Position numbers and translations under genes: made by a program
Assembly (NCBI RefSeq): GCF_900155395.1
Contig: NZ_LT699706.1
Span: forward strand, 1-64,000
Reading direction: 5' to 3'
Length of the DNA: 64,000 nt
DNA from: Merdibacter massiliensis
GTDB taxonomy: Bacteria > Bacillota_I > Bacilli_A > Erysipelotrichales > Erysipelotrichaceae
Part shown: positions 35,281 through 43,861 of the stretch, piece after piece
Position numbering within the stretch: position 1 is the first letter of the stretch
How the letters are laid out: each line of letters opens with the position of its first letter
The notes under the pieces: model-generated
The model's input: the letters and a program-made list of their open reading frames with translations, nothing else
The model's database searches: none
Told to the model about the DNA's origin: nothing

Positions 35281-36474
35281 GTGACAAAAATTATTTCTGT
35301 AAATGCCGGAAGTTCATCTTTGAAATTTCAGCTGTTTGAGATGCCAGAAGAAAAAGTTCTGACAAGCGGTGTGTTTGAAAGAATCGGTTTAGATGAAGGA
35401 ATCTTCACGATCAAAGTAAATGGGGAAAAGAAGGTAGTAAAAGAACCGATCCCAGACCATACGAAAGCCGTAGAGATGTTGTTGAATGCGTTGGTTGAAT
35501 ATAAGATCGTGGATCATTTAGATGAGATCAAAGGGGCAGGACATCGTGCAGTGCATGGTGGAGAGTTATTTACTGAATCAGTAAAAGTAGATGATGAAGT
35601 TGCTAAGAAATTTGAGTCGTTAAGTGATTTGGCTCCTCTGCACAATCCTGCCGGATTAGTTGGTTATCATGCTTTCAAAGAAGCATTGCCTAACTGCATC
35701 CATACATTTGTTTTCGATACTGCCTTTCATTCAACGATGAAGCCAGATACATTCTTATATCCAATTCCATACGAATACTATGAAAAGTATCAGATCCGTC
35801 GTTATGGATTCCATGGTACCAGCCATAAATATGTATCACAGCGCTGTGCAGAATTGATGAATAAGAATGTTGAAGACTTAAAGATCATTACATGCCATTT
35901 AGGCAACGGTGCAAGCATTACGGCAGTTGATGGCGGTAAATCAATCAATACTTCTATGGGATTTACACCTTTGGCTGGAGTTATGATGGGAACTCGTTGC
36001 GGCGATATCGATCCGGCAATCGTTACATATTTGCAAAAGAAAGAAGGACTCAGTGCAGCTGAAGTAGAAGATATCATGAACAAACATTCCGGTATGCTTG
36101 GTGTTAGCGGAATTTCCAGTGATGGACGCGATGTAGAAGATGCTGCCAAAGAAGGAAACGAACGTGCCATCCTGACAGAGAGCATTTTTGCTAACCGTGT
36201 AGCCAGCTTTATCGGTTCATACTATGTACAATTAGGCGGGTTGGATGCTATTGTGTTTACCGGTGGTATTGGTGAAAATGATGGCAATATGCGCAAACGG
36301 ATCATTGATCGTGTAAAAGTGATCGGTGCACAGTTGGATGATGCAAAAAATGATGGTGTACGTGGTGTTGAAAAGTGTCTTTCTACTGATGATAGCAAAG
36401 TTGCTATCTGGCTCATTCCAACAAATGAAGAATTGATGATCGCTCGCGATGCTTATCGATTTGTAAAAGAATGA
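35281..36474 (+). CDS. ackA: Acetate kinase
   Basis: Interconverts acetyl phosphate plus ADP with acetate plus ATP; last step of fermentative acetate production. 397 residues from a GTG start with AGGAGG at 35267-35272. Seen: VNAGSSSLKFQLFEM, AGHRAVHGGE, RRYGFHGTSHKYV, CHLGNGASITAV, GTRCGDIDPAI and FTGGIGEND. No pta is next to it. It overlaps the DHH gene by four bases. Confidence 0.97.
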   Translation: MTKIISVNAGSSSLKFQLFEMPEEKVLTSGVFERIGLDEGIFTIKVNGEKKVVKEPIPDHTKAVEMLLNALVEYKIVDHLDEIKGAGHRAVHGGELFTESVKVDDEVAKKFESLSDLAPLHNPAGLVGYHAFKEALPNCIHTFVFDTAFHSTMKPDTFLYPIPYEYYEKYQIRRYGFHGTSHKYVSQRCAELMNKNVEDLKIITCHLGNGASITAVDGGKSINTSMGFTPLAGVMMGTRCGDIDPAIVTYLQKKEGLSAAEVEDIMNKHSGMLGVSGISSDGRDVEDAAKEGNERAILTESIFANRVASFIGSYYVQLGGLDAIVFTGGIGENDGNMRKRIIDRVKVIGAQLDDAKNDGVRGVEKCLSTDDSKVAIWLIPTNEELMIARDAYRFVKE

Positions 36475-37433
36475 TGAAAGAAAAAGCAAAATGGTTGATC
36501 GATGCGATCGAGTCATTTGACTCCATCGTCATCTTTCGCCATGTATTAGCGGATGCCGATGCATTAGGTTCACAGTTTGGATTGAAAACATGGATCCAGG
36601 AGCGTTATCCAGAAAAACAGGTGTTTGCGATTGGCAACAGTGTCGGTGCAAGCAGCAGATATTTTCCTTGTATCGATCAAGTTGACGATGCAATCATTGC
36701 CCGTTCTCTGGCCATTATCTTAGATACATCCAATGCGGCAAGGATCGATGATGCTCGCTGGCAAACGGCCGTAAAAAAGATACGGATCGATCATCATATT
36801 TTCGTTGAAAAGTACTGTGATGAAGAACTCGTACAACCAGAGGCTGCAGCAACTTGTGAGATCTTGGCTCTTTTATTGAAAGAACACGGGGAAATCCTCA
36901 GCAAGAGCTCTGCACAATATCTGTACAGCGGCCTGATAGCAGATACGATCAATTTTACGATTTCTTCAACCAGCACAAATACATTGCAGGCAGCTGCTTA
37001 TCTGATTTCATTTGGCGTGGATGTCGTGCAATTGCAGATGCAGCATTTTGGCACTTCATTAAAAGATTTCTATTATGAGAACTGGCTGCGTTCGCAAATG
37101 AAATTTCAAGACGGCGTTGGCTATGCGTTGGCCAAGAAAAGTGATTTTGAACGATTCGGGCTGACTTTTCAGCAGGCAAAAGAAAAGGTATTTGTATTCA
37201 GCGGCGTATTCGAAATCAAAGTTTGGGCATTATTTACCCAAATGGAAAGCGTCGATCATGAGGAAATCTACACTTGTTCTTTGCGGTCACGTAATATTGC
37301 GTTAAATGATATCGCAAACAACTATGGCGGCGGCGGACATCAATGTGCTTGCGGCATAAAAAATCTAACAGCGGACAATATGAAAGACTTGTTGCGTGAT
37401 CTGCAAGTTCGTGTACGAGAAATAAGTAAATAG
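36471..37433 (+). CDS. DHH/DHHA1 phosphoesterase, NrnA-like
   Basis: 320 residues. DHH domain motifs: RHVLADADALGSQ, LDTSNAARIDD and IDHH, then a linker and DHHA1 domain with NYGGGGHQCACGI. This is the NrnA family that degrades short RNAs (nanoRNAs) and dephosphorylates pAp; some members hydrolyse pApA or c-di-AMP products. Substrate cannot be fixed from sequence. Translationally coupled to ackA (ATGATG start overlapping its TGA). Confidence 0.88.
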   Translation: MMKEKAKWLIDAIESFDSIVIFRHVLADADALGSQFGLKTWIQERYPEKQVFAIGNSVGASSRYFPCIDQVDDAIIARSLAIILDTSNAARIDDARWQTAVKKIRIDHHIFVEKYCDEELVQPEAAATCEILALLLKEHGEILSKSSAQYLYSGLIADTINFTISSTSTNTLQAAAYLISFGVDVVQLQMQHFGTSLKDFYYENWLRSQMKFQDGVGYALAKKSDFERFGLTFQQAKEKVFVFSGVFEIKVWALFTQMESVDHEEIYTCSLRSRNIALNDIANNYGGGGHQCACGIKNLTADNMKDLLRDLQVRVREISK

Positions 37434-37437
37434 AGGA

Positions 37438-37470
37438 GGGGAAATCCATTCAATTTCCCTTTCTTTTTTT
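37438..37470 (+). terminator. Terminator of the ackA operon
   Basis: GGGAAAT (37439-37445), loop, ATTTCCC (37453-37459), then a T-rich run of eleven. Confidence 0.85.
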
Positions 37471-37493
37471 GTCAGAGCATTTTGTAGTATAAT
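37465..37493 (+). promoter_or_regulatory. Probable promoter of dnaE
   Basis: TATAAT at 37488-37493 is perfect; only TTTTTT (37465-37470, 17 bases), part of the preceding terminator's T-run, is placed for a -35. Confidence 0.4.
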
Positions 37494-37515
37494 AAAGAAA
37501 AGCAGGAGTGATGAG

Positions 37516-40500
37516 ATGACAACACAATTAATGGTGCGTAGTGCCTATACCTTATTAAAATCGAGCATGCGTATAGAACGCGTGGCATCTTTGGCAAAAG
37601 CGTATGGCTATTCCAGCGTGGCTCTTTGTGATATCAATGTGCTGCATGGGGCAATGGAGTTTCGTCATGCTTGTGAGAAACAAGGAATCAAACCAATTTA
37701 TGGAATGGAGATCTTCTGCACACTGGAACCTGAAAAAGAACAGGTTGGTTTTATATTGCTGGCAAAAAATGATGCAGGATTTCAACAACTGCTTCGTTTA
37801 AGCACTTGGCTCAATACGGAAGATCAAACGCTTACGATTGATTTGTTGTCTTCTTATACAAAAGATTGTTATGTCATCAGCGATACCCAGAATGATTATC
37901 TTTATGGTTTGCTGGTTCATGAAGATGAAACTGGCATTTATCGCTTTTTACAAATGATGCAGCGAAGCTTCGTGCAGTTTGTTTGCGGAATCGTAAATAA
38001 TGATTCCCGTTTCTTGTGTCAACGAAATCAGCTGTTAAGAAAAATAGCGTTGGAAATGGGAATCCCTTGTGTTGCGCTGAGCAGCGTATGTTATGCCAGC
38101 GAACAAGAGGAAGAAGCTTATCGTGTCTTGTGTGCTGTCGATCAGGGCGTAACGGTGGATGATAAGACGTTACAGAGCGGCAGCGGCCGCTGGTTTCGAA
38201 CAAAAGAGGAAATGCAGCATTTATACGAAGAGCAGGACCGACAGATGAGTGATCAAATTGCAGCGGATTGCAATGTGACGATGGCTTTTCCGAAAGCCCA
38301 TCTGCCTGTTTTTGAAAATAAAGAGGGCGCATCCTCCGTGCAATATTTAAATGCCTTATGCAAAAAAGGATTATCGAAACGAATGGGATCGACCAGGGTG
38401 CCGAAAGCGTATGTAGAACGCTTGCAGCATGAACTTGAAGTGATCAATTCGATGGGATTTACGGATTATTTTTTGATCGTTTGGGATTTTATTCGCTACG
38501 CGAGAACACAAAAAATCTATATCGGCCCAGGCAGAGGAAGCGCGGCAGGGTCTTTAGTATCTTATTGTTTAGGCATCACGCATATCGATCCATTGAAATA
38601 TGATTTGTTGTTTGAACGTTTTTTAAATCCGGAACGTGTATCCATGCCGGATATCGATACAGATTTTCCTGATGATCGCCGGCAGGAAGTGATCGATTAT
38701 GTCTATCATCGTTATGGTGCTCATCATGTCGCTCATATCATTACTTTTAATACATTGGGAGCAAAACAAGTATTGCGCGATGTAGGCAAAGCATTGGGGA
38801 TTGCAGCAAGAAAGATCGATAGTTTGTGCAAGATGGTACCCAATACACCAAAAATCACGCTTTCTCAGACCATGGACAATGTGCCTCGTTTTAAACAGAC
38901 CATTCATTTGTCGAAAGAATTGACACATTTATATCAGCTTGCATTGCAATTAGAAGGATTGCCGCGCCATGCTTCGCTGCATGCAGCGGGTATCATTTTA
39001 AGCAGGGAGGATATCGAAAGTGTTTGTCCTTTGATTCAATTGGATGAAGAGATGTTTGCTACACAATATACGATGGAATATTTGGAAGAACTTGGTTTGA
39101 TCAAGATGGATTTCTTAGGCTTGCGGAATTTGACCATCATCAACGAGATCGTTGCCCATATTCAACAAATCAGCGGGAAACAGATCGATATGATGAAAAT
39201 CCCATTAAATGATGCACGAACTTTTCAATTGATTCAAAGGGTGGATACAATGGGCGTCTTCCAATTGGAATCGGAAGGAATGAAAAGCTTGATTCGCCGC
39301 ATTCAGCCGAAAACTTTTGAAGATATCGCCGCAACCATTGCCCTCTTCCGACCAGGACCGATGGAAAATATACCCGAGTATCTGCGCTGCAGAGAAAATC
39401 CGGCACTGGTGCATTATCCACACCCCAGCTTAGAACCGATCCTAAAAAATACGTATGGTATCATGATCTATCAGGAACAGGTCATGCAGGTCTGTGTTGT
39501 CATGGGAGGATTTTCATTAGCTGAAGCAGACAGCATGCGCAAAGCCATTTCTAAGAAAAAAGGGGATGCGCTTGCCCGATATGAAAAGATGTTTATTGAC
39601 GGTGCTGTCAAAAAGGGCTATACCAAAGAGCTGGCACAGGAAGTTTACGGTCTGATCATGAAGTTTGCCCGTTATGGTTTCAATCGTTCCCATTCAATTG
39701 CTTATGGCATGATTGCTTATCAGATGGCTTATTTGAAAGCAAATGCTCCTTTATACTTTTATACGGCATTATTGAATAGTGTCATCGGTGCAGAAAAGAA
39801 GACAAGTGAATATATCTTTGAATTAAAAAGAAGACACATTGCTATCTTGCCGCCATGCGTCAATCATTCTACGGCACAGTATCAAATTGAACAGAAAGCT
39901 TTGCGTTTTCCTCTTTCTGCTATCAAAGGGGTAGGGCCCGCTGTATATCCGCTTATTATTGAGGAACGCAAACAACATGGAGAATATAAAGATCCTTATG
40001 ATTTCATCGCCCGGATGAGCATCCGAAAGATCAATCGAAAAGCTTTGGAAGCTTTGATCAATGCAGGGGCTTTGGATGTGTTTGGCTATAATCGGACCAC
40101 TTTATTGGGCGCACTGGATAATTTGATTCGTTATGCAAATATCATCAAAGTAGAGAAAGAAGATGGAGCACATCTAGATTTTTCTTTAGCTTCCAAGATT
40201 CCCATCATCAAGATCCATGAAAGGAAAAGCGTACGTGCCGAGAAAGAGAAAGAGGCATTTGGATTTTATCTCAGTACACATCCTATTGCGGAAATTCGAC
40301 AGGCAATCGATCCCAATATGCCATATTTATTAAAACTGCAAAATTATCGCGGTCCCGCACGATTTGTTTGCATGATCGTATTTACACGTCAACATCGTAC
40401 GAAACGCGGAGATCTGATGATGTTTGTTGAAGTGGCGGATGACAGTGCGCGCTTTGATGTCGTGGTCATGCCAAACTTATATGAGCGCACCAAAGATATA

Positions 40501-40596
40501 TTGAAAAAAGGGGCTGTTATTTTAGTAGAAGGAAAGATCGATCGAGAAGAAAGCTGTTTAGCAAAATCAATCCAGCCAGTAGAAATGCCGCAATGA
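37516..40596 (+). CDS. dnaE: DNA polymerase III alpha subunit, DnaE type
   Basis: C-family DNA polymerase; in organisms with PolC it extends RNA primers before PolC takes over. 1,026 residues, somewhat short (Bacillus DnaE about 1,115). PHP domain at the N-terminus (VRSAYTLLKS and LCDINVLHGAMEF), in which the metal-binding His residues of active PHP domains are replaced. Polymerase core with GPGRGSAAGSL and PDIDTDFPDDRR, thumb and fingers to about 750, helix-hairpin-helix near 810, and C-terminal OB fold. Monocistronic. Confidence 0.95.
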   Translation: MTTQLMVRSAYTLLKSSMRIERVASLAKAYGYSSVALCDINVLHGAMEFRHACEKQGIKPIYGMEIFCTLEPEKEQVGFILLAKNDAGFQQLLRLSTWLNTEDQTLTIDLLSSYTKDCYVISDTQNDYLYGLLVHEDETGIYRFLQMMQRSFVQFVCGIVNNDSRFLCQRNQLLRKIALEMGIPCVALSSVCYASEQEEEAYRVLCAVDQGVTVDDKTLQSGSGRWFRTKEEMQHLYEEQDRQMSDQIAADCNVTMAFPKAHLPVFENKEGASSVQYLNALCKKGLSKRMGSTRVPKAYVERLQHELEVINSMGFTDYFLIVWDFIRYARTQKIYIGPGRGSAAGSLVSYCLGITHIDPLKYDLLFERFLNPERVSMPDIDTDFPDDRRQEVIDYVYHRYGAHHVAHIITFNTLGAKQVLRDVGKALGIAARKIDSLCKMVPNTPKITLSQTMDNVPRFKQTIHLSKELTHLYQLALQLEGLPRHASLHAAGIILSREDIESVCPLIQLDEEMFATQYTMEYLEELGLIKMDFLGLRNLTIINEIVAHIQQISGKQIDMMKIPLNDARTFQLIQRVDTMGVFQLESEGMKSLIRRIQPKTFEDIAATIALFRPGPMENIPEYLRCRENPALVHYPHPSLEPILKNTYGIMIYQEQVMQVCVVMGGFSLAEADSMRKAISKKKGDALARYEKMFIDGAVKKGYTKELAQEVYGLIMKFARYGFNRSHSIAYGMIAYQMAYLKANAPLYFYTALLNSVIGAEKKTSEYIFELKRRHIAILPPCVNHSTAQYQIEQKALRFPLSAIKGVGPAVYPLIIEERKQHGEYKDPYDFIARMSIRKINRKALEALINAGALDVFGYNRTTLLGALDNLIRYANIIKVEKEDGAHLDFSLASKIPIIKIHERKSVRAEKEKEAFGFYLSTHPIAEIRQAIDPNMPYLLKLQNYRGPARFVCMIVFTRQHRTKRGDLMMFVEVADDSARFDVVVMPNLYERTKDILKKGAVILVEGKIDREESCLAKSIQPVEMPQ

Positions 40597-40615
40597 GCAA
40601 TTTTAAAAAAGAACA

Positions 40616-40644
40616 TTGACAGAAAGTCGTTCTTTTGGTAATAT
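40616..40644 (+). promoter_or_regulatory. Promoter of rplU-prp-rpmA
   Basis: Consensus TTGACA (40616-40621), 17 bases, TAATAT (40639-40644). Confidence 0.75.
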
Positions 40645-40649
40645 ACACA

Positions 40650-40745
40650 TGTTGTATGTCCTTTAATGGCTTACAACCGCACAGAAAAGGTCATTAAGCA
40701 TGATAACATCACCTTGGATGGCGAGTCTTGAGATGAATGAAATTA
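40650..40745 (+). ncRNA. rplU leader, candidate L21 autoregulatory RNA
   Basis: About 110 nt lie between the transcript start and the rplU ATG. GTTGTA (40651-40656) pairs with TACAAC (40672-40677), and CTTTAATG inside the loop can pair in part with GTCATTAAG (40692-40700). Position and form fit the L21 leader described in Bacillota ahead of rplU-prp-rpmA. Not checked by a covariance model. Confidence 0.55.
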
Positions 40746-40759
40746 AAGGAGGTGCGAGT

Positions 40760-41071
40760 ATGTACGCAATTATCGAAACTGGTGGAAAACAAATCCGTGT
40801 AGAAGAAGGAGCTGTTATCTTTGTAGAAAAACTAGCTGCTGCTGAAGGCGATACTGTTGTATTCGACAAAGTATTATTCGTTGGCGGTGATGCTGCAAAG
40901 GTAGGTGCACCTTATGTAGAAGGCGCTAAAGTAAACGCTAAAGTTGAAAAACAAGGAAAAGGCAAAAAGATCACGATCGTGAAATACAAGGCAAAGAAGG
41001 GAAGTACCCGTCGTAAACAGGGTCATCGTCAGCCATATACAAAGGTCGTAATCGAATCAATCGAGGCTTAA
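40760..41071 (+). CDS. rplU: 50S ribosomal protein L21
   Basis: 103 residues from ATG 40760, placed 5 bases after AAAGGAGGTG; the longer in-frame reading runs through the leader. Seen: [41 protein letters not shown] and [20 protein letters not shown]. First gene of the rplU-prp-rpmA operon. Confidence 0.97.
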   Translation: MYAIIETGGKQIRVEEGAVIFVEKLAAAEGDTVVFDKVLFVGGDAAKVGAPYVEGAKVNAKVEKQGKGKKITIVKYKAKKGSTRRKQGHRQPYTKVVIESIEA

Positions 41072-41072
41072 T

Positions 41073-41387
41073 ATGGTCTTGGTGAACGTTCGCAAAGATA
41101 AAGAAGAAATTCTGGAATTGGTCGTAACGGGACATGCAGGTCAAGCTCCTAAAGGAGAAGATCTGGTATGTGCAGGAGTCAGCAGCATCTTAGTTGGTGC
41201 TTTGAATGCCATCGATCAGCTTGCGAATGCAGCTTGTGAGCTTTCCATGCAGGAAGGCTATGTAAAAATCAGACAGAAAAAAGCGGATGAACGAGGTCAG
41301 CTATTGATGAAGGCCACGTTGATCGCGCTGCAGACAATGGAAGAGAGTTATTCCAGTTATATCCATATCAAAGTACAGGAGGTGTAG
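41073..41387 (+). CDS. prp: Ribosomal-processing cysteine protease Prp
   Basis: Removes the N-terminal extension of L27 in Bacillota. 104 residues. Catalytic His21 in VTGHAGQA and Cys33 in [11 protein letters not shown] are both present. It lies between rplU and rpmA, its usual place; the L27 encoded next carries the matching extension. It starts one base after rplU. Confidence 0.95.
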   Translation: MVLVNVRKDKEEILELVVTGHAGQAPKGEDLVCAGVSSILVGALNAIDQLANAACELSMQEGYVKIRQKKADERGQLLMKATLIALQTMEESYSSYIHIKVQEV

Positions 41388-41389
41388 AT

Positions 41390-41674
41390 ATGAAATTCGT
41401 TTTAGATATCCAGCTATTCGCTTCCAAAAAGGGAGTTGGTTCTACAAAGAACGGCCGTGATTCACATTCAAAACGTTTAGGTGCTAAATTAGCCGATGGC
41501 CAGTTTGCTCATGCCGGTTCTATCATTTACCGTCAGCGTGGAACGAAGATCCATCCAGGTACAAACGTAGGCAAGGGTGGAGATGACACTTTATTTGCTA
41601 TGGTAAACGGTATTGTTAAATACGAGCGTTTAGGAAAAGACAGAAAGAAAGTTTCTGTTTATCCACAGGCATAA
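41390..41674 (+). CDS. rpmA: 50S ribosomal protein L27 (precursor with cleavable N-terminus)
   Basis: 94 residues. L27 reaches the peptidyl transferase centre with its mature N-terminus. Here the N-terminus is [10 protein letters not shown] followed by [15 protein letters not shown]; the first ten residues correspond to the extension that Prp cuts in staphylococci, and the cut is expected after Phe10. SD AGGAGGTG lies at the end of prp. A terminator follows. Confidence 0.97.
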   Translation: MKFVLDIQLFASKKGVGSTKNGRDSHSKRLGAKLADGQFAHAGSIIYRQRGTKIHPGTNVGKGGDDTLFAMVNGIVKYERLGKDRKKVSVYPQA

Positions 41675-41676
41675 TG

Positions 41677-41706
41677 AAAAAATCCCCTTGACGGGGATTT
41701 TCTTTT
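41677..41706 (+). terminator. Terminator of rplU-prp-rpmA
   Basis: AAAATCCCC, loop TTGAC, GGGGATTTT followed by CTTTT. Confidence 0.85.
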
Positions 41707-41724
41707 GTAAATGGAGGTGAGCAT

Positions 41725-43011
41725 ATGTTTGTAGACCGAGTGAAAGTCCATGTAAAGGCCGGAAAAGGCGGAGACGGCATTGTTGCTTTTCGCCGCGAGA
41801 AATATGTGGCTTATGGTGGCCCGTATGGCGGAGACGGCGGTAATGGTGGAAATGTTATCTTTCGTGTAGATACTGGCCGCACAACTTTGTTAGATTTACG
41901 TTATAACCGCCGTATGGAAGCAAAACCTGGTGGAAATGGCAAAACAAAGAAGATGCATGGAGCGAATGGAGAAGATTATGTGATCAAGGTTCCGCTGGGA
42001 ACCGTGGTAAAAAATTTAAAGACAGGCCGTATCATTGCGGATCTGACTCATCCCGAGCAAGAGGCGATCATTGCCAAAGGCGGAAAAGGAGGACGCGGAA
42101 ATTATCATTTTAAATCAAGCCGCAATACCGCTCCTCAATACAGTGAACTGGGAGAGCCCGGTGAAGAATTTGATGTAGAGGTCGAATTAAAAGTTTTAGC
42201 GGATGTCGGATTAGTTGGATTCCCATCGGTTGGCAAATCGACTTTATTATCTGTTGTTTCTAAGGCAAAACCAGAGATTGCAGACTATCATTTTACAACG
42301 ATTGCCCCTAATCTGGGGATGGTGCAAGTACCGGATGGAAGGAGCTTTATCATGGCGGATCTTCCGGGCCTGATCAAAGGGGCCAGCCAGGGGAAAGGAC
42401 TGGGACATCAATTCTTACGTCATATCGAACGCTGCCGGGTGATCATCCATGTAATCGATATGGGGGCAAATGATGGACGAGATCCGCTAGAGGATTACCG
42501 GATCATCAATGATGAATTGGCTAGTTATGCATATCGATTAATGGAACGTCCGCAGATCGTATTAGCAAATAAGATGGATCTTGAACCTGCACAGGAGAAC
42601 CTGAAACGTTTTAAAGAAGCTTATCCAGATGTAGAAGTCTTTGAGACGACAACGATCATTGCAGAAGGGCTAGATCCGGTTTTATACCGTGCAGCTGATT
42701 TATTAGAGACAACACCGCAATTTCCATTATTTGATGACAGTGAAGAAGAACAAAACGAAGGCGTGGTTTATAAATTTGAACCAGAGCAACCTCTTTATGA
42801 AATCCATGATCGTGGAAACGGCTTATGGGAGCTTACCGGAGAACGTTTACAGCGTGTGTTTGAAATGAGCAAGTTAAATAATGAGGAAGATTTTATGCGC
42901 TTTGCTCGAAAGATGCGTACACTGGGCATTGATGAAGCTTTACGCAATGCAGGTTGTCAAGACGGCGATACTGTGCTCATCTGCGGTTATGAATTTGAAT
43001 TTATGGAATAA
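41725..43011 (+). CDS. obgE: GTPase Obg
   Basis: Essential GTPase in 50S assembly and stress signalling. 428 residues: Gly-rich Obg fold (1-158; VKAGKGGDGIVAFRREKYV, GGDGGNGGNVIF), G domain with GFPSVGKSTLLSVVS, DLPGLIKGASQGKGLGHQFLRHIERC and NKMDL, and the C-terminal OCT domain (about 355-428) typical of Gram-positive Obg. The SD GGAGGTGAG precedes the ATG. Its terminator was split by an insertion sequence 21 bases past the stop codon. Confidence 0.97.
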   Translation: MFVDRVKVHVKAGKGGDGIVAFRREKYVAYGGPYGGDGGNGGNVIFRVDTGRTTLLDLRYNRRMEAKPGGNGKTKKMHGANGEDYVIKVPLGTVVKNLKTGRIIADLTHPEQEAIIAKGGKGGRGNYHFKSSRNTAPQYSELGEPGEEFDVEVELKVLADVGLVGFPSVGKSTLLSVVSKAKPEIADYHFTTIAPNLGMVQVPDGRSFIMADLPGLIKGASQGKGLGHQFLRHIERCRVIIHVIDMGANDGRDPLEDYRIINDELASYAYRLMERPQIVLANKMDLEPAQENLKRFKEAYPDVEVFETTTIIAEGLDPVLYRAADLLETTPQFPLFDDSEEEQNEGVVYKFEPEQPLYEIHDRGNGLWELTGERLQRVFEMSKLNNEEDFMRFARKMRTLGIDEALRNAGCQDGDTVLICGYEFEFME

Positions 43012-43026
43012 AAAAGCAGTTTTCTA
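43011..43026 (+). terminator. Left half of the obgE terminator, cut by the IS
   Basis: AAAAAGCAGTTTTCTA is complementary, apart from one C/A mismatch, to TAGAAAACTACTTTTT at 44824-44839. With the IS and one copy of its 3-base duplication removed, the arms are joined by a six-base loop GATAAG and followed by a T-run: a normal bidirectional terminator between obgE and the minus-strand carboxypeptidase gene. Confidence 0.8.
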
Positions 43027-43032
43027 GATAAG

Positions 43033-43057
43033 TGATATGATCCCACTAAAGTGGACA
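43033..43057 (+). repeat. Left inverted repeat of the IS
   Basis: Begins TGATATGATCCC and ends AAGTGGACA; pairs with the right end at 20 of 25 positions. Confidence 0.85.
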
Positions 43058-43100
43058 CACGAAATAAATAAACGTGGTTCTATGGAGGTGGGATTTTTCT

Positions 43101-43817
43101 ATGGGGAGAAAACCAAAATTATCAGTTGAACAAAAAGCGAATATTTGTGAACAGTATTTAGGTGGAAAGAAAAGTGTAAGAGAACTGTCTCAAGAATTTG
43201 ATGTTGGTGTAACCGTTATACGACTATGGTCAAAGATGTATCAGGCAAATGGTGTAAGTGGTTTACAGACAAGTTTACATAATGCAACCTATACGAAAGA
43301 GTTTAAGCAACAAGTGGTGGAAGCTTATTTCAACAAAGAAGGTACCATTAATGATCTGATAATTAAATATAAAATTCCTTCATCTACTACCCTAAGAAAA
43401 TGGATCAAGAAGTATAATGACCTCGAAGAGCTTAAGGATTATGATCCTCAGCCGGAGGTATATATGAAAGATCGCACTAGAAAGACAACGCTGGCAGAAC
43501 GCATGGAAATCGTAAATCATTGTCTGGAACACGGGAACAACTATAAACAAACAGCCGAGGTATTCGATGTCTCTTATACGCAGGTCTATCAGTGGGTCAA
43601 GAAATATCAGTCATATGGAGAAGACGGACTTGTCGATCGTCGTGGACAGCACAAGAGGAATGAGGAGCTCAGCGATAACGAAATATTAAAGCGTAAGGTC
43701 AGGATACTTGAACGTCTGCTTAGAGAAAAGGAGATGGAGATCGATCTATTAAAAAAAGTACAAGAAATCGAAAGGAGGCGATCTTCTCTAAGACGAAAAA
43801 CGAAGCAAAATACCTAG
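43101..43817 (+). CDS. IS3-family transposase OrfA
   Basis: 238 residues from ATG 43101, preceded by GGAGGTGGG; longer than most OrfA proteins (about 90-175). Three helix-turn-helix units can be seen in a row: around residues 5-55 (SVRELSQEFDVGVTVIRLW), 60-110 (TINDLIIKYKIPSSTTLRKW) and 130-185 (NYKQTAEVFDVSYTQVYQW). A leucine-zipper-like coiled coil follows near the C-terminus (ILKRKVRILERLLREKEMEI). It binds the IS ends and, by -1 frameshifting into orfB, gives the N-terminal part of the full transposase. Confidence 0.9.
   Translation: MGRKPKLSVEQKANICEQYLGGKKSVRELSQEFDVGVTVIRLWSKMYQANGVSGLQTSLHNATYTKEFKQQVVEAYFNKEGTINDLIIKYKIPSSTTLRKWIKKYNDLEELKDYDPQPEVYMKDRTRKTTLAERMEIVNHCLEHGNNYKQTAEVFDVSYTQVYQWVKKYQSYGEDGLVDRRGQHKRNEELSDNEILKRKVRILERLLREKEMEIDLLKKVQEIERRRSSLRRKTKQNT
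43751..43757 (+). other. Probable -1 frameshift site in the IS
   Basis: Seven A in the reading phase A-AAA-AAA, followed by G. A one-base backward slip enters the orfB frame, which is open from here to 44761, and gives a 553-residue OrfAB. An AGGAGG about 15 bases downstream may allow separate initiation of OrfB. Confidence 0.7.
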
Positions 43818-43861
43818 CAGTCAAGGAACTTCACAAGAAGAAGGATTACAGTATTCAATGG

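Noticed and set aside
36471-37433. DHH protein as a second RecJ or as GdpP
   Set aside because: No membrane helices, PAS or GGDEF domain and too short for RecJ; NrnA-type layout fits.
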